Source: Pipra filicauda
Taxonomy: Eukaryota; Chordata; Aves; Passeriformes; Pipridae
DNA: 64,000 nucleotides
Reading direction: 5' to 3'
Assembly (NCBI RefSeq): GCF_003945595.2
Contig: NW_024103729.1
Span: 230,950 to 294,949 of the forward strand
A program made the translations under genes and the position numbers. The notes under the pieces are model-generated. The model had not been told where the DNA came from and did no database searches. It worked only from the letters and a program-made list of their open reading frames with translations. The first letter of the stretch is position 1; every line of letters begins with the position of its first letter. Shown here piece after piece: positions 1-13,713 of this stretch.

Positions 1-2460
<2,460 letters not shown>

Positions 2461-2640
2461 ACCGTCCCCCCCCTTGATGAATGGGAGCCGGGGGCGGAGC
2501 GACGTGCGGGCGGACGTGGGCAACCATTGGCCCGGGCTGGCTCCCCCTTCCCCGCGTAGCAGCCCCCGGCCCCGCCGGCTCCCGGCGCTGATTGGCCGCG
2601 CCGGCTCATCCATCGCAGGTATTGTGGTGCCCTGACACCG
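2461..2640 (-). promoter_or_regulatory. ZIC1: ZIC1 core promoter with paired CCAAT boxes
   Basis: A short GC-rich segment with ATTGG at 2526-2530 and 2591-2595, which are two CCAAT boxes in the ZIC1 direction, 65 bp apart and each followed or preceded by GC-rich sequence. Paired CCAAT boxes bind NF-Y and are common in CpG-type promoters. No TATA box is seen. The position, about 0.8 kb upstream of the ATG, fits a ZIC1 promoter. The call rests on motifs and location only. Confidence 0.6.
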
Positions 2641-2683
2641 CTCTGACAAACGGGGCTGCGGCAGAAACAACTTTTTTTTCTTT

Positions 2684-2685
<2 letters not shown>

Positions 2686-2758
<73 letters not shown>
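2686..2758. repeat. Uninterrupted 73-base T homopolymer
   Basis: Seventy-three consecutive T (poly-A in the ZIC1 direction), about 90 bp upstream of the outer ZIC1 CCAAT box, extended leftwards by more T-rich sequence. It could be a nucleosome-excluding tract or partly a sequencing or assembly artefact; its true length is uncertain. Confidence 0.9.
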
Positions 2759-2759
<1 letters not shown>

Positions 2760-2761
<2 letters not shown>

Positions 2762-5284
2762 TTTTTCTTTTTTGTTCCCCCGGCCCCCGAAAATATTTCC
2801 AGCGCATCTTTTTGTGTGTATGTATGCTAAGGGGACAAAAAAATTTTTTTTCTATTAATATTATTAGGGTTATTTTCTCCCCCTCTCTCCCTCTCTCTGT
2901 CCCCCTCTCTCTCTCTCTCTCCAGCACTCTGATAATGAAGGTAATGATAATTTCTTGGTGATCCAGAATTTTTGAGATCACTGAGCAACTTTTTAGGCTT
3001 TGAAAAGAGAAGCCCTGTAGGGACCCGTGTCTTTTGAAGGTGTTTTCCTCTTGTTTAAAACTGAAGCTCTCCGAGAGTAGGTGCTGGGTGCACTATATTT
3101 TATTTTTAAACACCAGGCGTGATTTCTCTGTGTAGCTGACTCTATCCCTCCATCAGGTTTCTGAAATAAATCTTGTTTTCTGCACCCATCAAAACGCAGG
3201 TGGGTGAGAACTCTTAACTTTCTAATTTTGTCGTGGTCGTTTTGCCTCCTTTTCTTGTTATTTTCTTTCTCTTTTCTCTTTCAGTCTCATTTTCTCTCAC
3301 TCTCTCTTTTATGGAGTCTCTTTTATTCAGGTGAAACTGTAAATTTCACAAACCTACATTATTTCTCCTTCTGCTGCATGAAACTGCCGGATACTTCTCT
3401 CTTTATTTTTTTTTCTTTAAAAAAATTTAAAGTCTTCGATAGGAGCAATGTAAATTCTCTGACATTCAAACCTTTTCTAGTTCACAAATCAGTCACCCTT
3501 GTCACAGTTATTGAAATTCCTCAACTTGCCACACCAGGACGGTGGAAAAAGCAGGCGGTGTCTTTGTTGCTGACCAGGCTTTTGATCGCCAGAGAAAATT
3601 TACTTACCTTCAGATGAGTGAGCAGAAAAAGAAATAACACTCCCTTTGATTTAGTTAGAAAAATGCAGACATTTGGATTCAGTGCAAACATACAACACTT
3701 GGTTGTTTTCTAGATGCAACCCTCGATTAACCTGTCTTTCCCCAGCTCAAAGTCTATTGAAAAACTGTGGATAGTTCTTTTTTGTTCCCGCTACAAAGAG
3801 CCATTGACTATATATTAAAATGATTGTTGAAAGGTATAAGTATGGTATTTAAAAGCAGAAAGCCTTTGTGGCTTAATCAATTAAGCTGAGCAACATTTGT
3901 ACAATATTTTAAAAGATGCTTTGGCACTAAAAAAAAAAAAAACTCATGAAACTTAAAAATATAGACATCTTTGTGTGAGTAGGCATAGATACACTTATGT
4001 ATGTGCTCATGCGCGTACATATATAAAACTGGCAAATTATTTATTTACTCAGTCGCCTGCATATTCATTAGCTCTAATTATTTTCTAGTAACGAAAACAC
4101 CAAAAGCTCGCTGAGAGTCAGACTCCTTACATTTCGCCTTTGTTCAGCCCTTCACTTGCCTCCTTCGCAGCTCAATCCGAGCCCCTCCAATTCCTAGTGC
4201 CAAACAAAGAAACTTTAAACTCATCCTCTCCAATTAAAGCCGCTGGTAAGCAATCCGCAGCGCAGGTACTGGGGAGTCGGACCAGCAGTGCAGCTGCGCG
4301 AACCCTTTTCGGGTGAGAATTGCCTCGTTTCGAGAGGTATAAAATGGCCATATTGCCTAGAAAACAACAACAAAAAAAAAAAAACAAACAAAAAACAACG
4401 ACAATAAATAAACTTTGATACGCCTTGAAGGAATGTTTCGCTGCAGTTTATCTGCAGATGCAGTGCGTCTCTGCTCGGTGCATGGAGATAGCTTTCAAAG
4501 CAGATATATTATGTAATTTTCATTGGATCTTGGGCTGCTTTACAAGGTTTGGTGGGGGAGTATTTAGAATAATGTCGAGCTGAATCTACACGTTTGCATT
4601 TATTCTACCAAATCTATTTGATGGAATTGCAATGGCTTATAGCAACAGGTATACCCGCTCTAGAAGCGCCTGGGTGTGCACATGGTCTTAAGGCGGGTGT
4701 TGCACTGCTTTCTGTATTTGGTGCTAAAATTAAGTGAAGGAGAGAGTTGTCAGTGTTGTTGTGAACTCTTCTGGGCGATGGCATTAGGAGAGCTAGAAAG
4801 TTAGGTAGTTCAGTGCTAGCCTGCCTCCCATTGCAGGAGGAAACCAGTGATCATTCCAGGTCGGTACAAAATACACGAGAAGGCAGACGAGAAGGTATTT
4901 TTAGGAAGCGTATCTAAATATACAATGTAAGAGTGAATATAAAAAAAAAATGTTGTGGGTTGTAGAAGTTATCAAGTGGGATTTGCGGTGCGCTCTCTGC
5001 AGGAAACGAAAGCTGCTCCAGTTCAAAGCCACATGCACCAACGTGACATATAAGCCATTAAAATATCATCCTGACGGCTCATTTCTGCATCATCATACAT
5101 TCCCTAACTGCTTCCAGAAAGCAAGAAAAGAAGAAATGAAGGATGACCGCCTCGATGGAAGCGCCAAAGAGGTGGTGGGTTCTTAGTGGGGGGGAGTATT
5201 GTTTTCTTCTTTCATTCTTTCTTTCTTTTCCCTTCCCCTCCACCCCCACTTTTATTTTTGCCAGTTCAGAAATGAGGGGAAACC
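2760..5284. other. ZIC1-ZIC4 intergenic, AT-rich regulatory-type DNA
   Basis: No gene is supported. A CT-rich simple stretch lies at 2876-2922. The remainder is AT-rich, contains homeodomain-type TAATTA and CTAATTA motifs (for example near 4071-4081) and has no recognisable transposon. It is the space between divergent promoters and probably holds enhancers, which I cannot delimit without cross-species alignment. Confidence 0.5.
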
Positions 5285-6860
5285 TTCAACAGGTCGCAGG
5301 GGTAAGTGCCTGGGAGTAGGGGGTGCCTGGGCAGTGCGGGCAGCTGGCTGGCCCCCACCGCCTGCCGCAAGGGCTGGACGAGAGCTCCGTGTCGTCGGGG
5401 GGGCCCAGCGGGAGGAGGCTTGGACACCCTGGGGAGGAAGGGCTTGGAACCCTGCGGTGCGAGGGGGCAGCTGCACGGCTGCCCCTCGCCCACGTGGGGC
5501 AGGGTCCTGACAGCACCTCTGCGGGCGGGGGCGGGCGGAGGGACAAGAGCGCGGGAGCCATCGAGAGGGGGTCCGGCACCCTCCGCCGGACGCTGGGAAA
5601 CGCGCCTGCCCCTCTGAATGCAAAAGAGGGGGAGAGCTTGGCCTGGCGGTCCGAGCAATGCAGGGTGCGGTGGTCTGCGGAGGGGGGCGGCGGGGTCCGC
5701 GGAGAGGGACGGAGGCGCTCCCGGCCCCGCCAGCGGCCGGGCTCGCTTCGGACGGGCAAGTGGCGGGGCCGGACGGGTCTTGCGGTCGCCCAGGCGGGGC
5801 CGGGGGCCCAGGGCGGCGGGCAGAGGGCGAGGAGCGCTGACAATGGCGAGCCCCGTGGGGAGGCGTCCCGGGGGACGCGCTCCCCGCCCAGGACCTCGCC
5901 CACTGCCGCGCCCGGTGCCACAGGGGCGCGCCGGGGGATCCGGTGCTCCAGCACCGCACGCCTTCTTTATAGGCGGGTACGGGAGGGACGGAGCCCGGGA
6001 GCTCGGCCGGCCCCCTCCGACCCCCACCCGCCCCCCCGCGAGCAGAGCCGGGGGTCTGCTCAGGGAACTGGGTGCTGCCGCCAGCTTCGAGTAGAGCCCA
6101 TGGAAGGATTGAGACTCTGGTTCCAGCCCCGAGGGGCCGTCCCGCGTCTGCAGCCGAGTGGGGAAGTGAGGATGCTCCCAAATCCCTGCCCTGGGCGATG
6201 CCTCTGAAGGTGACCTCTGACCCAAGCCCAAAACAGTGTGCCAGCCCCTGGCACCGGCACAGTGCAGAACCGACGGGAACCGGGGTGTGCTTCTCGCCGA
6301 GACGCCCCGGCCCCACGCCCCGCCACTCTTTTGTCACGCACGGTCCCTCAGCCCCGGGGACCCCGGCCGAGCGGGGAGCACGTTGGCCGGGCTAGTCTCG
6401 GGGCTTGCTCCACCCGGAGACAGGGAACTTTATTTCTGCACCGAGCCCTTCCCAGTGAACGCTCCCTCCGCCCTGCGCGGCCGCGGAAAGCACAGGTTGC
6501 GTGACAAGCCGGTGGCGGCGGGGCACACGCCATCCCCGCTGCCGCCCACTCGGTCTGGCTCTCACACACCCGCCCGGGGCCGTCAGGATCCCGCGGGCAG
6601 CGGCTGCTCCAGCCCTGCTCTGCCGGCGCACCTTCGGCCGGGTGTAGGAATGAGCGTTTAGGTAAGGGCGGAGGGGAGGGAGGAGGGGCGGGTCCCATCG
6701 CAGCCCCAGCCCCAGCGCGACACCCGGGGGGAACTGGTAGCCCGCACTGGTACTAACGCCCCGGAGCTCGGTCCGGCCGAGATCCGACCAGTTCGGGCAA
6801 TGGGATATCCTCACCCTCCTGCTCCGCCAAAGGCACATTGCAGATGAGAAAAGCGTGCGA
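5285..6860 (+). promoter_or_regulatory. ZIC4: CpG island, probable upstream ZIC4 promoter
   Basis: About 1.6 kb of dense CG dinucleotides between the divergent genes. Two good plus-strand splice donors occur: CAGGG then GTAAGT with GT at 5302, and TTTAG then GTAAGG with GT at 6662. Either could end a noncoding first exon joining the alternative ZIC4 exon at 8068. A weak TTTATAGG lies near 5964. The long open frames here on both strands are low-complexity products of high GC and are not genes. Confidence 0.6.
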
Positions 6861-8067
6861 GGTGGAGCCAGAGTTTTAGCCAATATTTACTCTGAAATCC
6901 ACAACTGTTTTGCCTTACTTTTGTCATCTGGTAACCATTTGAAACCTTAAATGCAGCTATTTTTTTTTTTGTCCAGTTTCAACAAGTTTTGGCGAACGCT
7001 TGGGAACTGAGCACTCCTCCAGCCTCCTATCCTAACCAATAAAGCTCAACTCCTGCAAATCTCTCTCTAGTGGGGCAGTGTTGGCTGCTCTGACTCGAGA
7101 AAAGTGCAAGGATGAATGAAACTTGACTAGGAATTTTAATTCCTAAGGGATTCCTAAAGTTATTCTTATTTCGACAGTAATTTTTGTCACAGCAGTGAAA
7201 ATATTGAGGACATCAAATTATTTATGATAGAGTATGACCGAGATACAATGATGAAGTTTTATGATTAATATCATTAAGTGTTTGTCTTAGTATAGTTTTT
7301 TGTTTTTCAGCTCTGGAGTTCCCTATAATAATAGTAGCAAGAGTAATAACAATAATAGCACTTGAAGTAACTGATTCTAGACCCTAGCATGCTTTTCTGT
7401 ATTAAAAACAAACAAACCAACGCCTGAGAATTTCAAAGATATCTGTAAAAATTCATACTCGGACACTGCGTCCAACCCCAGATCTGCTCTCAGGGCTATT
7501 GCTGCCGCTCAAAGCAAGCTGTGCAAAGTTCTGCCTGCAGCAGTGGCAGTGCTCTGCCTTGCAGAGAGCAAAGAGCAAGCTGAAAATTATAGGCAGGGAG
7601 AAGTGCCAGGGTGGTACTATACTAATCCTTGCTGAGACAACAACTTGTGTTGGAGGCTCGCAGAGAGTCCGGAATTTATTTTCGGGAGGGAAGGATCTGT
7701 AAACAATATAGTCGAGGTGGTAAAAAACCTCCCTTACAATAGCCTGCCAGAAGGTGAATGTCAGATCAAAGGAGAACTGAAAAGATGTCCTTTCATATTT
7801 TTTTTCCCTAAATCAGCCATGGAAACTTCATGACTCCATAAAACATGTGCTGCTTTGCTGAGGAGACAGCCTCCAGTTTCCCCTCGGAGAAAGCTTCTCT
7901 TCCCCTCTTACTGCCTAACTTGTGTTTTGGTTTGGTTTTATGTTTTTCTGCTTTTTTTTTTCCTTTTCTTTTTGAATGCATGATGCCCAAGACATATAGT
8001 GCCTTACTCATTTCATATCACACACAAATGGTTTTGCTCTTAACTTTCCACCTCTCTCCCCAAACAG
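6861..8067 (+). other. ZIC4: Probable ZIC4 upstream intron
   Basis: AT-rich DNA between the CpG island and the alternative ZIC4 exon. It ends in a strong pyrimidine tract and a CAAACAG acceptor at 8061-8067. No other coding signal or repeat was recognised. Confidence 0.5.
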
Positions 8068-8082
8068 GAACAAAGTCAGGAA

Positions 8083-8152
8083 ATGAGGCACAAGACTCCC
8101 CTTGTAATGAGGAAAAGAAAACGACTTTACAGAAACATCCTGGAAAAGTCAA
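8083..8152 (+). CDS. ZIC4: ZIC4 alternative N-terminal coding exon
   Basis: A short exon (about 8068-8152) missed by simple ORF finding. It follows a pyrimidine-rich acceptor (AG at 8066-8067). Its ATG at 8083-8085 has a purine at -3. The encoded start is MRHKTPLVMRKRKRLYRN, followed by I-L-E-K-S and one base of the next codon; the donor is GTAAGT at 8153. It is collinear, with no gap, with the N-terminus of mammalian ZIC4 as I remember it (MRYKTSLVMRKRLRLYRN...). The exon ends in phase 1. Joining to the internal acceptor at 13096 gives an in-frame serine and continues S-Y-P-G-H-H-G, matching the mammalian junction. The product would be 369 aa, or 337 aa with the short C-terminus. Joining instead to the acceptor at 12501 would be out of frame with the zinc fingers. 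Confidence 0.87.
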
Positions 8153-11100
8153 GTAAGTTAAAATATGTCCTTTTTACAGTTCAAAGGAGACTATTTTTTT
8201 CAGCTTAGTGTTTAACGTACTTGCATAAACACAAATCAGCGACAGAACTCCCCACCAGCAGCTGCCTAATCCTGCTCAATGCCTATTCATTTGCGGGTTC
8301 TAGAATTAATATTTGACGACTCTCTCATTGAAACAACAACCCCTGACCCCATGTGATTGCACTGTCACATTATTCTATGACATATTCATCTTGAATTCAT
8401 TTACGGACGATTTGATTGGAATGAGGTTTGACATGTATTGGATCCTATTAAAGAAGAAGACTTTGATCTTGTTGATGGGGTTTACATGATATGTATCATC
8501 TTTACCAGGGATACCAGGCTTCCACAATGTGGTGTCTAAGTAGTTAGTGACTGACAGCTTATCTGACAGGAATACCTTAATCTTGAGGTCCTGAATGAAA
8601 TATTCTATTTAAAATAAGCATATGATTTGCTTGTCCTAGGGTAGCTCTAGGTCACAAAATGTGAGAGGCAAACCTAGGCACAAACCGTTGCTTGTCTGGT
8701 AGGTGGCTTCCCATTGTCCGGGAACCCTGAAGTAAAGAACTCCCCGTAAGCAGGAATGGGACGAGGGAATAAAAACAAAGGCAGAGTGTGCTCTCGAGCT
8801 ACTAGGCACCCTCTCCTCTCTGAGGTGAGGATGGGTTTGCTGAAAACCTTTCTTGAACCACCTCTTACTAACCAGCAGTGCCTTCTGCCGGGGCAGGCAG
8901 AGACTCAGGCTCATGTCCTGAGTCTTCCTCCTTCATCCTTTCCTACCCAGTGTGGGTTTAGGGGATAAGGAATTGCATAGAGTGACTTCTCTGTCCTCTC
9001 TGTTTCTGTTCTTCGGGTTTTTTTCCTTTCTCGCAGTAAAGATTAGGGTTTTTTCAGATTGATCCGCTCACCTCCTCTCGTTTGGGAGTTGAAGCCTAAA
9101 GATAACCCCCCGAATGCCTGTCTGAAGTGTTCAGAGCGTCCTGTTCCATCCCAGCCCTCGAGTACAGGCTGGATAGTTTCTAGCTGGCTCGTGGGGAAGT
9201 TTCTGCAAAGGCGGAAGTGGGAGAACATGAGGCGAGTAAAGGTCAGATTTTGCTCTCTCCGATGTTTCCCGTGGGCAGGAGCTGTGCCTTGCACTGAGCA
9301 CGATTATAAGGGAGAGCAGGATTTGGCTCTGTCTTCTGTTAGAAATAGGAAGAGTCTTGATGTGGAGGTAGATTCCTACCAAAAACCAAGGCAAAGTTAA
9401 AGCCGTTGAGCAGGTGGGGCTGTTCCCTCCCAGCAAGGAGACGTGCAGCCGTTTTCACGCCGCAGGCCCGGCAACCTGGCGCGGAGCGGGGGTGCGTGCA
9501 CATAGAGGCCGAAGGGTTGGGGCTGCCCGCCTCGGCCCCACACCCCCGAGATGTGGGCAGGTGGAGATCTGGGTCCGGCATGGCAGGGCGGAAAGCAGGG
9601 AGACAGCTCAGCCCCTCTCCCAGGGCACAGCCCCGACGTGCGGGGCTCCTGCCTTTTCCCGGCGGTTGTCCGGCCAGCCTCTCCCCCGAGAGAGCCGAGT
9701 CGGACGCAGGGGCAGACGGCTGGAGGGACGAGAAACGCTTGTGACTCGTCTGTACAACATATCACCTCTTTAGAGCAACCGTCCAGCACGGGTGAGCTTT
9801 GGGGCCGGGGGCTGCAGACGGAGTCGCAGACACAGCAGCAACAGGAAAATTTGTACTCAGGATCAAGCTGCCAGTTTATTGACCCTGCAGAACCTGATGT
9901 TGACACATTTGAGAGTTTGCCGAGAGCCCGGCATGTCTGGTCAATCACGGCTCAGGCCGCTGCCAAGAAGCAGGAGACCTCGGTCACCTCTCTAGTGGCA
10001 GCAGTATGAGCTCGAGCTGCCAAAGGTCTGCACAGACAGGCAGTTTTCAAAACAGTGTGGGAGATGCGCCGAGCCCGGCCGGGTCTGGGCCCGCTTCCCT
10101 CCTCTTCCCCGTTTCTCCGCCTCCTGCAATCATGTGGCGGCCTCCGCCCCACTCCCCCCACCCACGCAACCGGGGCTCACACCAACCTCACCTAACAGTG
10201 AGGGACACCGAGGGCCAGGTTCTCTTGCACTGCCTGAGAAAGGGTGTGAGAGACATCCCTGAGTGAGGGGCAAGCTGAGAGCCATGAGTGTCTGGCGAGA
10301 AATCATCACAACATTTGAAATGAACTTAGGGCAAACCGGTTATGACATTTTTTTTTAATTGACAAACTGTTCCAGATGTTTTCTCACTTGACTGAGAAGT
10401 GTCAAATGATGGATAACAAGTATGTAGAGATGCAGTGTTTTAAAGAGGTATGAGGAAAGCAGCTTTATTTGGGATTCCCACTCTCAGTACATTTGTAAGT
10501 AACAGATTCATACTTCCTAACGTTTGTCTCTTCCGTGCACTCCTATTGAGATGGTCATGAATAGGACTGTCAAATCCATTTCGTAGAGCAAGTAGACTAG
10601 AAAGTTGAGATATTGTGAGGATGGTGTGTGGTTTAAATTGCCTGCGTAAACATGTTATGTAAGGATGGAGAGCTAATTGCATCATTTGTCACTTTTCATC
10701 ATCTCCACTCAGAAAGATGCACGCAAGGATGTATCTATGGCTACCTACCTGCATATCAGCCTTGTGTTACAGAGGAAATATGGTAAATGCAAGCAGAGCC
10801 AAAATTACAGCCAACTCAGTATGTGAAGCTGTGAAAAAATATCCCCTATATGGTTATGTATGTCCTACTCTTTAATCTTATGGTTTCCAATCATTGGCTG
10901 GTAGCTTCTGTTATGAAAGTAGCTGGGTTGATATTGCCAAACCGTTTCTTGTTTTACTACGTTGGAAAAAAACTATCAATTGCCAAAACTGTTACATTCT
11001 TACGGAAATGCAAAATTATACACTGGGAGCTTTACCTGGCATGCATCCGGTAAAGTATCCACTGGCAAGTTAACAGCAAATCAATGTGTTAAAGTACTTA

Positions 11101-11640
11101 TAGTTTGACACGGTGGATAGAGAATTAATCGTTGTTTTATTTCATAAGACTGAGAGGTTATTAGGGGAGCTGTTCTTATGTCATGATCCGAGTACTGTGC
11201 TAATACGGTGGGTAGATATTTAGAGATGTGTTTCTCTTTCCTGGAGCAGAAGAGTCTTTCCCCATGTTTCATTTACTTTTTTTAAGTTCACAATCCTCTT
11301 CTTAAAAACTTAAGCAGATGCTTCCTTCTGTGCTGAAGCCCTAAGCTTTTCTAAACCTATAAGGCCTCATTGTATCCAGCTGAAGCCCAAACCTACACTT
11401 TCATTACTAGCACGCAAATCCTGCAGACCGTGTTATTCCTTTCAGGTGAGAATCATCAGAACCGAGTCCGTTAGAAATGTTTGGCAATGTTTTTCCTTCA
11501 AGCCAAGGATGGGGATTTTAGGTAGAATTACCCTGTAAGTGTGCGTGAGAGAAAGTGAGAGAGAGGGAAAGGGAGAGAGACTCCCTCTTCTGGGTTAAAC
11601 ACTCAGATTCAGCCTGAACATCACGATTTCTCGCATTGCT
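8153..11640 (+). other. ZIC4: ZIC4 intron after the alternative exon
   Basis: No gene is supported. A GC- and CpG-rich patch lies at about 9400-9760. The rest is AT-rich, with clusters of TAAT and ACAAAG-type motifs and no recognised transposon. Reading frames here are short and unlike any family I know. Confidence 0.5.
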
Positions 11641-12524
11641 CCGGCGTCCAGTAACGAGATAACTGCTAAAACTTGCCAGAGGCGGGGAAGGGGACGAGGG
11701 GTCTCCCAGAGATCCTTTGTCCGGGCTCCGGCACCGGCGCGGTAGCCGATTCCCGGCCGCACATGCCCGGCCAGCGAGCGGACGGCCCCAGCCGCGAGCT
11801 CTGCGGGGAAGGACCCGCTCCCCGCGCTGGCAACAAGTGCCAGGGACCCTCCGGGAGATCGGGACCGCGAGCGCTCCGGCAGGGCCGCCTCGACTCGCGC
11901 TGCTCTGTGCGGGCCCGGGGGGCTGGCAGGGCTCTGCCGGGGGCGACCCCACGCCTCGGGGCAGAGCAGCGGGAACGGGCAGAGGCGCGGGGGGAAGGCC
12001 GGGGCGCTCCCCGCGCCCAGCGTGGCTTTGTTCCTGCGGCCGCAGCGGCGCGGTCGGGCCGGGGCGGCCCCGGGACAGAGACCCCCGGGCCGCTCAGGGG
12101 GAAGGGGGCGCCCGGCGGCGGCGCATGCGCGGCGCGCACCCCCGCCGCTCGGAGCGATAACCCTGCGAGGCGGCGGCGGGACCTGTCACCGGTGACGTCA
12201 CGGAGGCGGCGGCCAATGGGAGCGGGGAAGAGCCGGGGCCGGGCCCGGCCCGCACGCTGCGGCCGCGCCGTGAGGGGCTCCCGCGGCCCCGGGCAGGACG
12301 GGCCGCGCCAGGGGAACCTCCCCGGCCCCGCCAGCCCCCCCCGAGCACGCCTGCTGGCAGCGCCGCCCGTGCGCCCCCGCTGCCAGGGCAGCGGGACTGG
12401 GAAACTTTTTTTTGGGGGGGGGGGGGAGAGAAAGGAAAAAAGAAAAAAAGTTGGTTTTTGCCCCCCTCCTCTCTGTGTGTCTCTCTCCTCCCGCTGTCAG
12501 GTGACTTTTTAGCGTTAGAAGCTA
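11641..12524 (+). promoter_or_regulatory. ZIC4: CpG-island promoter and 5' UTR of long ZIC4
   Basis: Dense CpG island leading into the main ZIC4 exon. It has a perfect palindromic CRE (TGACGTCA, 12193-12200) and a CCAAT box in the gene direction (12213-12217) 13 bp later, about 310-330 bp before the ATG, so transcription probably starts near 12.25-12.3 kb. A G13 run (12414-12426) next to a T run, and then purine-rich DNA, lies in the predicted 5' UTR. A strong acceptor-like pyrimidine tract ending CAG at 12498-12500 suggests that upstream exons may also splice in 24 bases before the ATG. Confidence 0.65.
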
Positions 12525-12834
12525 ATGAGCGTGGATGCTCTGGGGATCCCAGTGATGGACCCTGCTGCTCTCTCCAGGCGGAAAACGGCACTGAGATTAG
12601 TAGACTTGGCGGGGGCTCCTCGCCACCACCACCACCCCCCTCAGAGCATGACAGGCTTCCCGGGCCTCGCCGGGCGCCCCCACACCACTCAGCCGGGGGA
12701 GCACGCCGCCGACTGCCGCCTCGGGCCGCAGCCGCTCCGGCCAGAACACATGGGGCACCGCCACCATCCTCATCCTCAGCATCGCCCCGCGGCCCTTAAG
12801 CTCAGCCCTGCCCCTCATCCCCACCACCAGCTCC

Positions 12835-12868
<34 letters not shown>

Positions 12869-13713
12869 TCATCATCATATGGCAGGCCAAGCCGAGGTGG
12901 TCTCTAGTCAAACGGGAGCGTTTGGCCCGGCGCAGTCACCATCAGCCCCTTACCCCGTCTCTCACCCAGCCCAGGCTCTGGCAGCAGGTAGGGACTTCTT
13001 CATACGCAGAGACCTGCCGGCCCCACTCATGCCAGGGCTGACCGAGCAGCAGCCCCCTGCAAGTTCTCACCACGGACTGTTTGTCTCAACAACAGGTAGC
13101 TACCCCGGACACCATGGTCACCACCACCACCACTCAGAAGCTGGGAATCCCTCTCTGTTCACTGGACTCCATGAGCAGCCTCCCCATGCAGCTCCAGGTG
13201 GCCATCTAAACGGACAGCTCAGACTGGGGTTACCTGGAGAAATGTACGCCAGGTCTGAACATTTCACTCAAGTACCAGCCTCCAGGACAGATCATTTTGC
13301 TGCTTCTTCACTTCATAACTACGGTGGTATGAACCTGAACGTGAACTTGGCTCCACACCACGGCCCGGGTGCCTTCTTTCGTTACATGAGGCAGCCCATC
13401 AAACAGGAACTCATCTGTAAGTGGATTGAGTTGGACCAGACTCCTAAAAAATTATGCTCGAAAACTTTCAGCACGATGCACGAGCTGGTGACTCATGTCA
13501 CGGTGGAGCACGTTGGAGGACCCGAGCAGTCCAATCACATATGTTTCTGGGAAGAGTGTCCAAGAGAAGGGAAACCTTTCAAGGCCAAATATAAACTTGT
13601 AAATCACATCAGAGTCCACACAGGTGAAAAACCTTTCCCCTGCCCTTTCCCAGGCTGTGGCAAAGTGTTTGCCAGATCAGAGAATCTCAAAATACACAAA
13701 AGAACTCATACAG
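12525..13713 (+). CDS. ZIC4: ZIC4 main coding exon (long isoform residues 1-397)
   Basis: Zic-family transcription factor, divergent partner of ZIC1. Joined to 18129-18550 the long form is 536 aa. The N-terminus contains [12 protein letters not shown] (41-52), similar to ZIC5 as I recall it, then 15 histidines (104-118), and RDFFIRRDL (156-164), which resembles the ZOC motif. [19 protein letters not shown] (282-300) flanks the fingers. Finger 1 is C298, C311, H324, H329; finger 2 C340, C345, H361, H365; finger 3 C373, C378, H391, H395; W300 and W342 give the tandem CWCH2 signature. The ATG at 12525 is the first after an in-frame stop (12516); M11 is an alternative start. An internal acceptor at 13094-13095 allows the short N-terminal form. 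The exon ends in phase 1 after H-T-G, exactly as in ZIC1. The ZIC2/ZIC5 pair was considered but the partner is clearly ZIC1. Confidence 0.94.
12834..12878 (+). repeat. ZIC4: Polyhistidine-coding CAC/CAT tract in ZIC4
   Basis: Five CAC then ten CAT codons encode 15 histidines (residues 104-118). It is a coding trinucleotide repeat, so its length may vary. Histidine runs are common in Zic proteins and, in other nuclear proteins, direct them to speckles. It is present only in the long isoform, since it lies upstream of the alternative acceptor at 13096. Confidence 0.95.
13371..13713 (+). repeat. ZIC4: Segment nearly identical to inverted ZIC1 exon 1
   Basis: Positions 13371-13430 match 1040-1099 (reverse complement) at all 60 bases. 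Positions 13461-13713 match 751-1003 at 252 of 253 bases; the sole difference is 13556 G against T at 908 (plus strand), a silent Glu codon change. The spacer between the blocks and the following introns do not match. See the findings for interpretation. Confidence 0.95.

Noticed and set aside
2592..2858. 88-codon frame with a polyphenylalanine run
   Set aside because: It is a translation of the T73 homopolymer.
5252..6337. Open frames of 294-361 codons on both strands
   Set aside because: They overlap in several phases in a CpG island and are proline/arginine/glycine-rich with no domain, which is the expected by-product of high GC.
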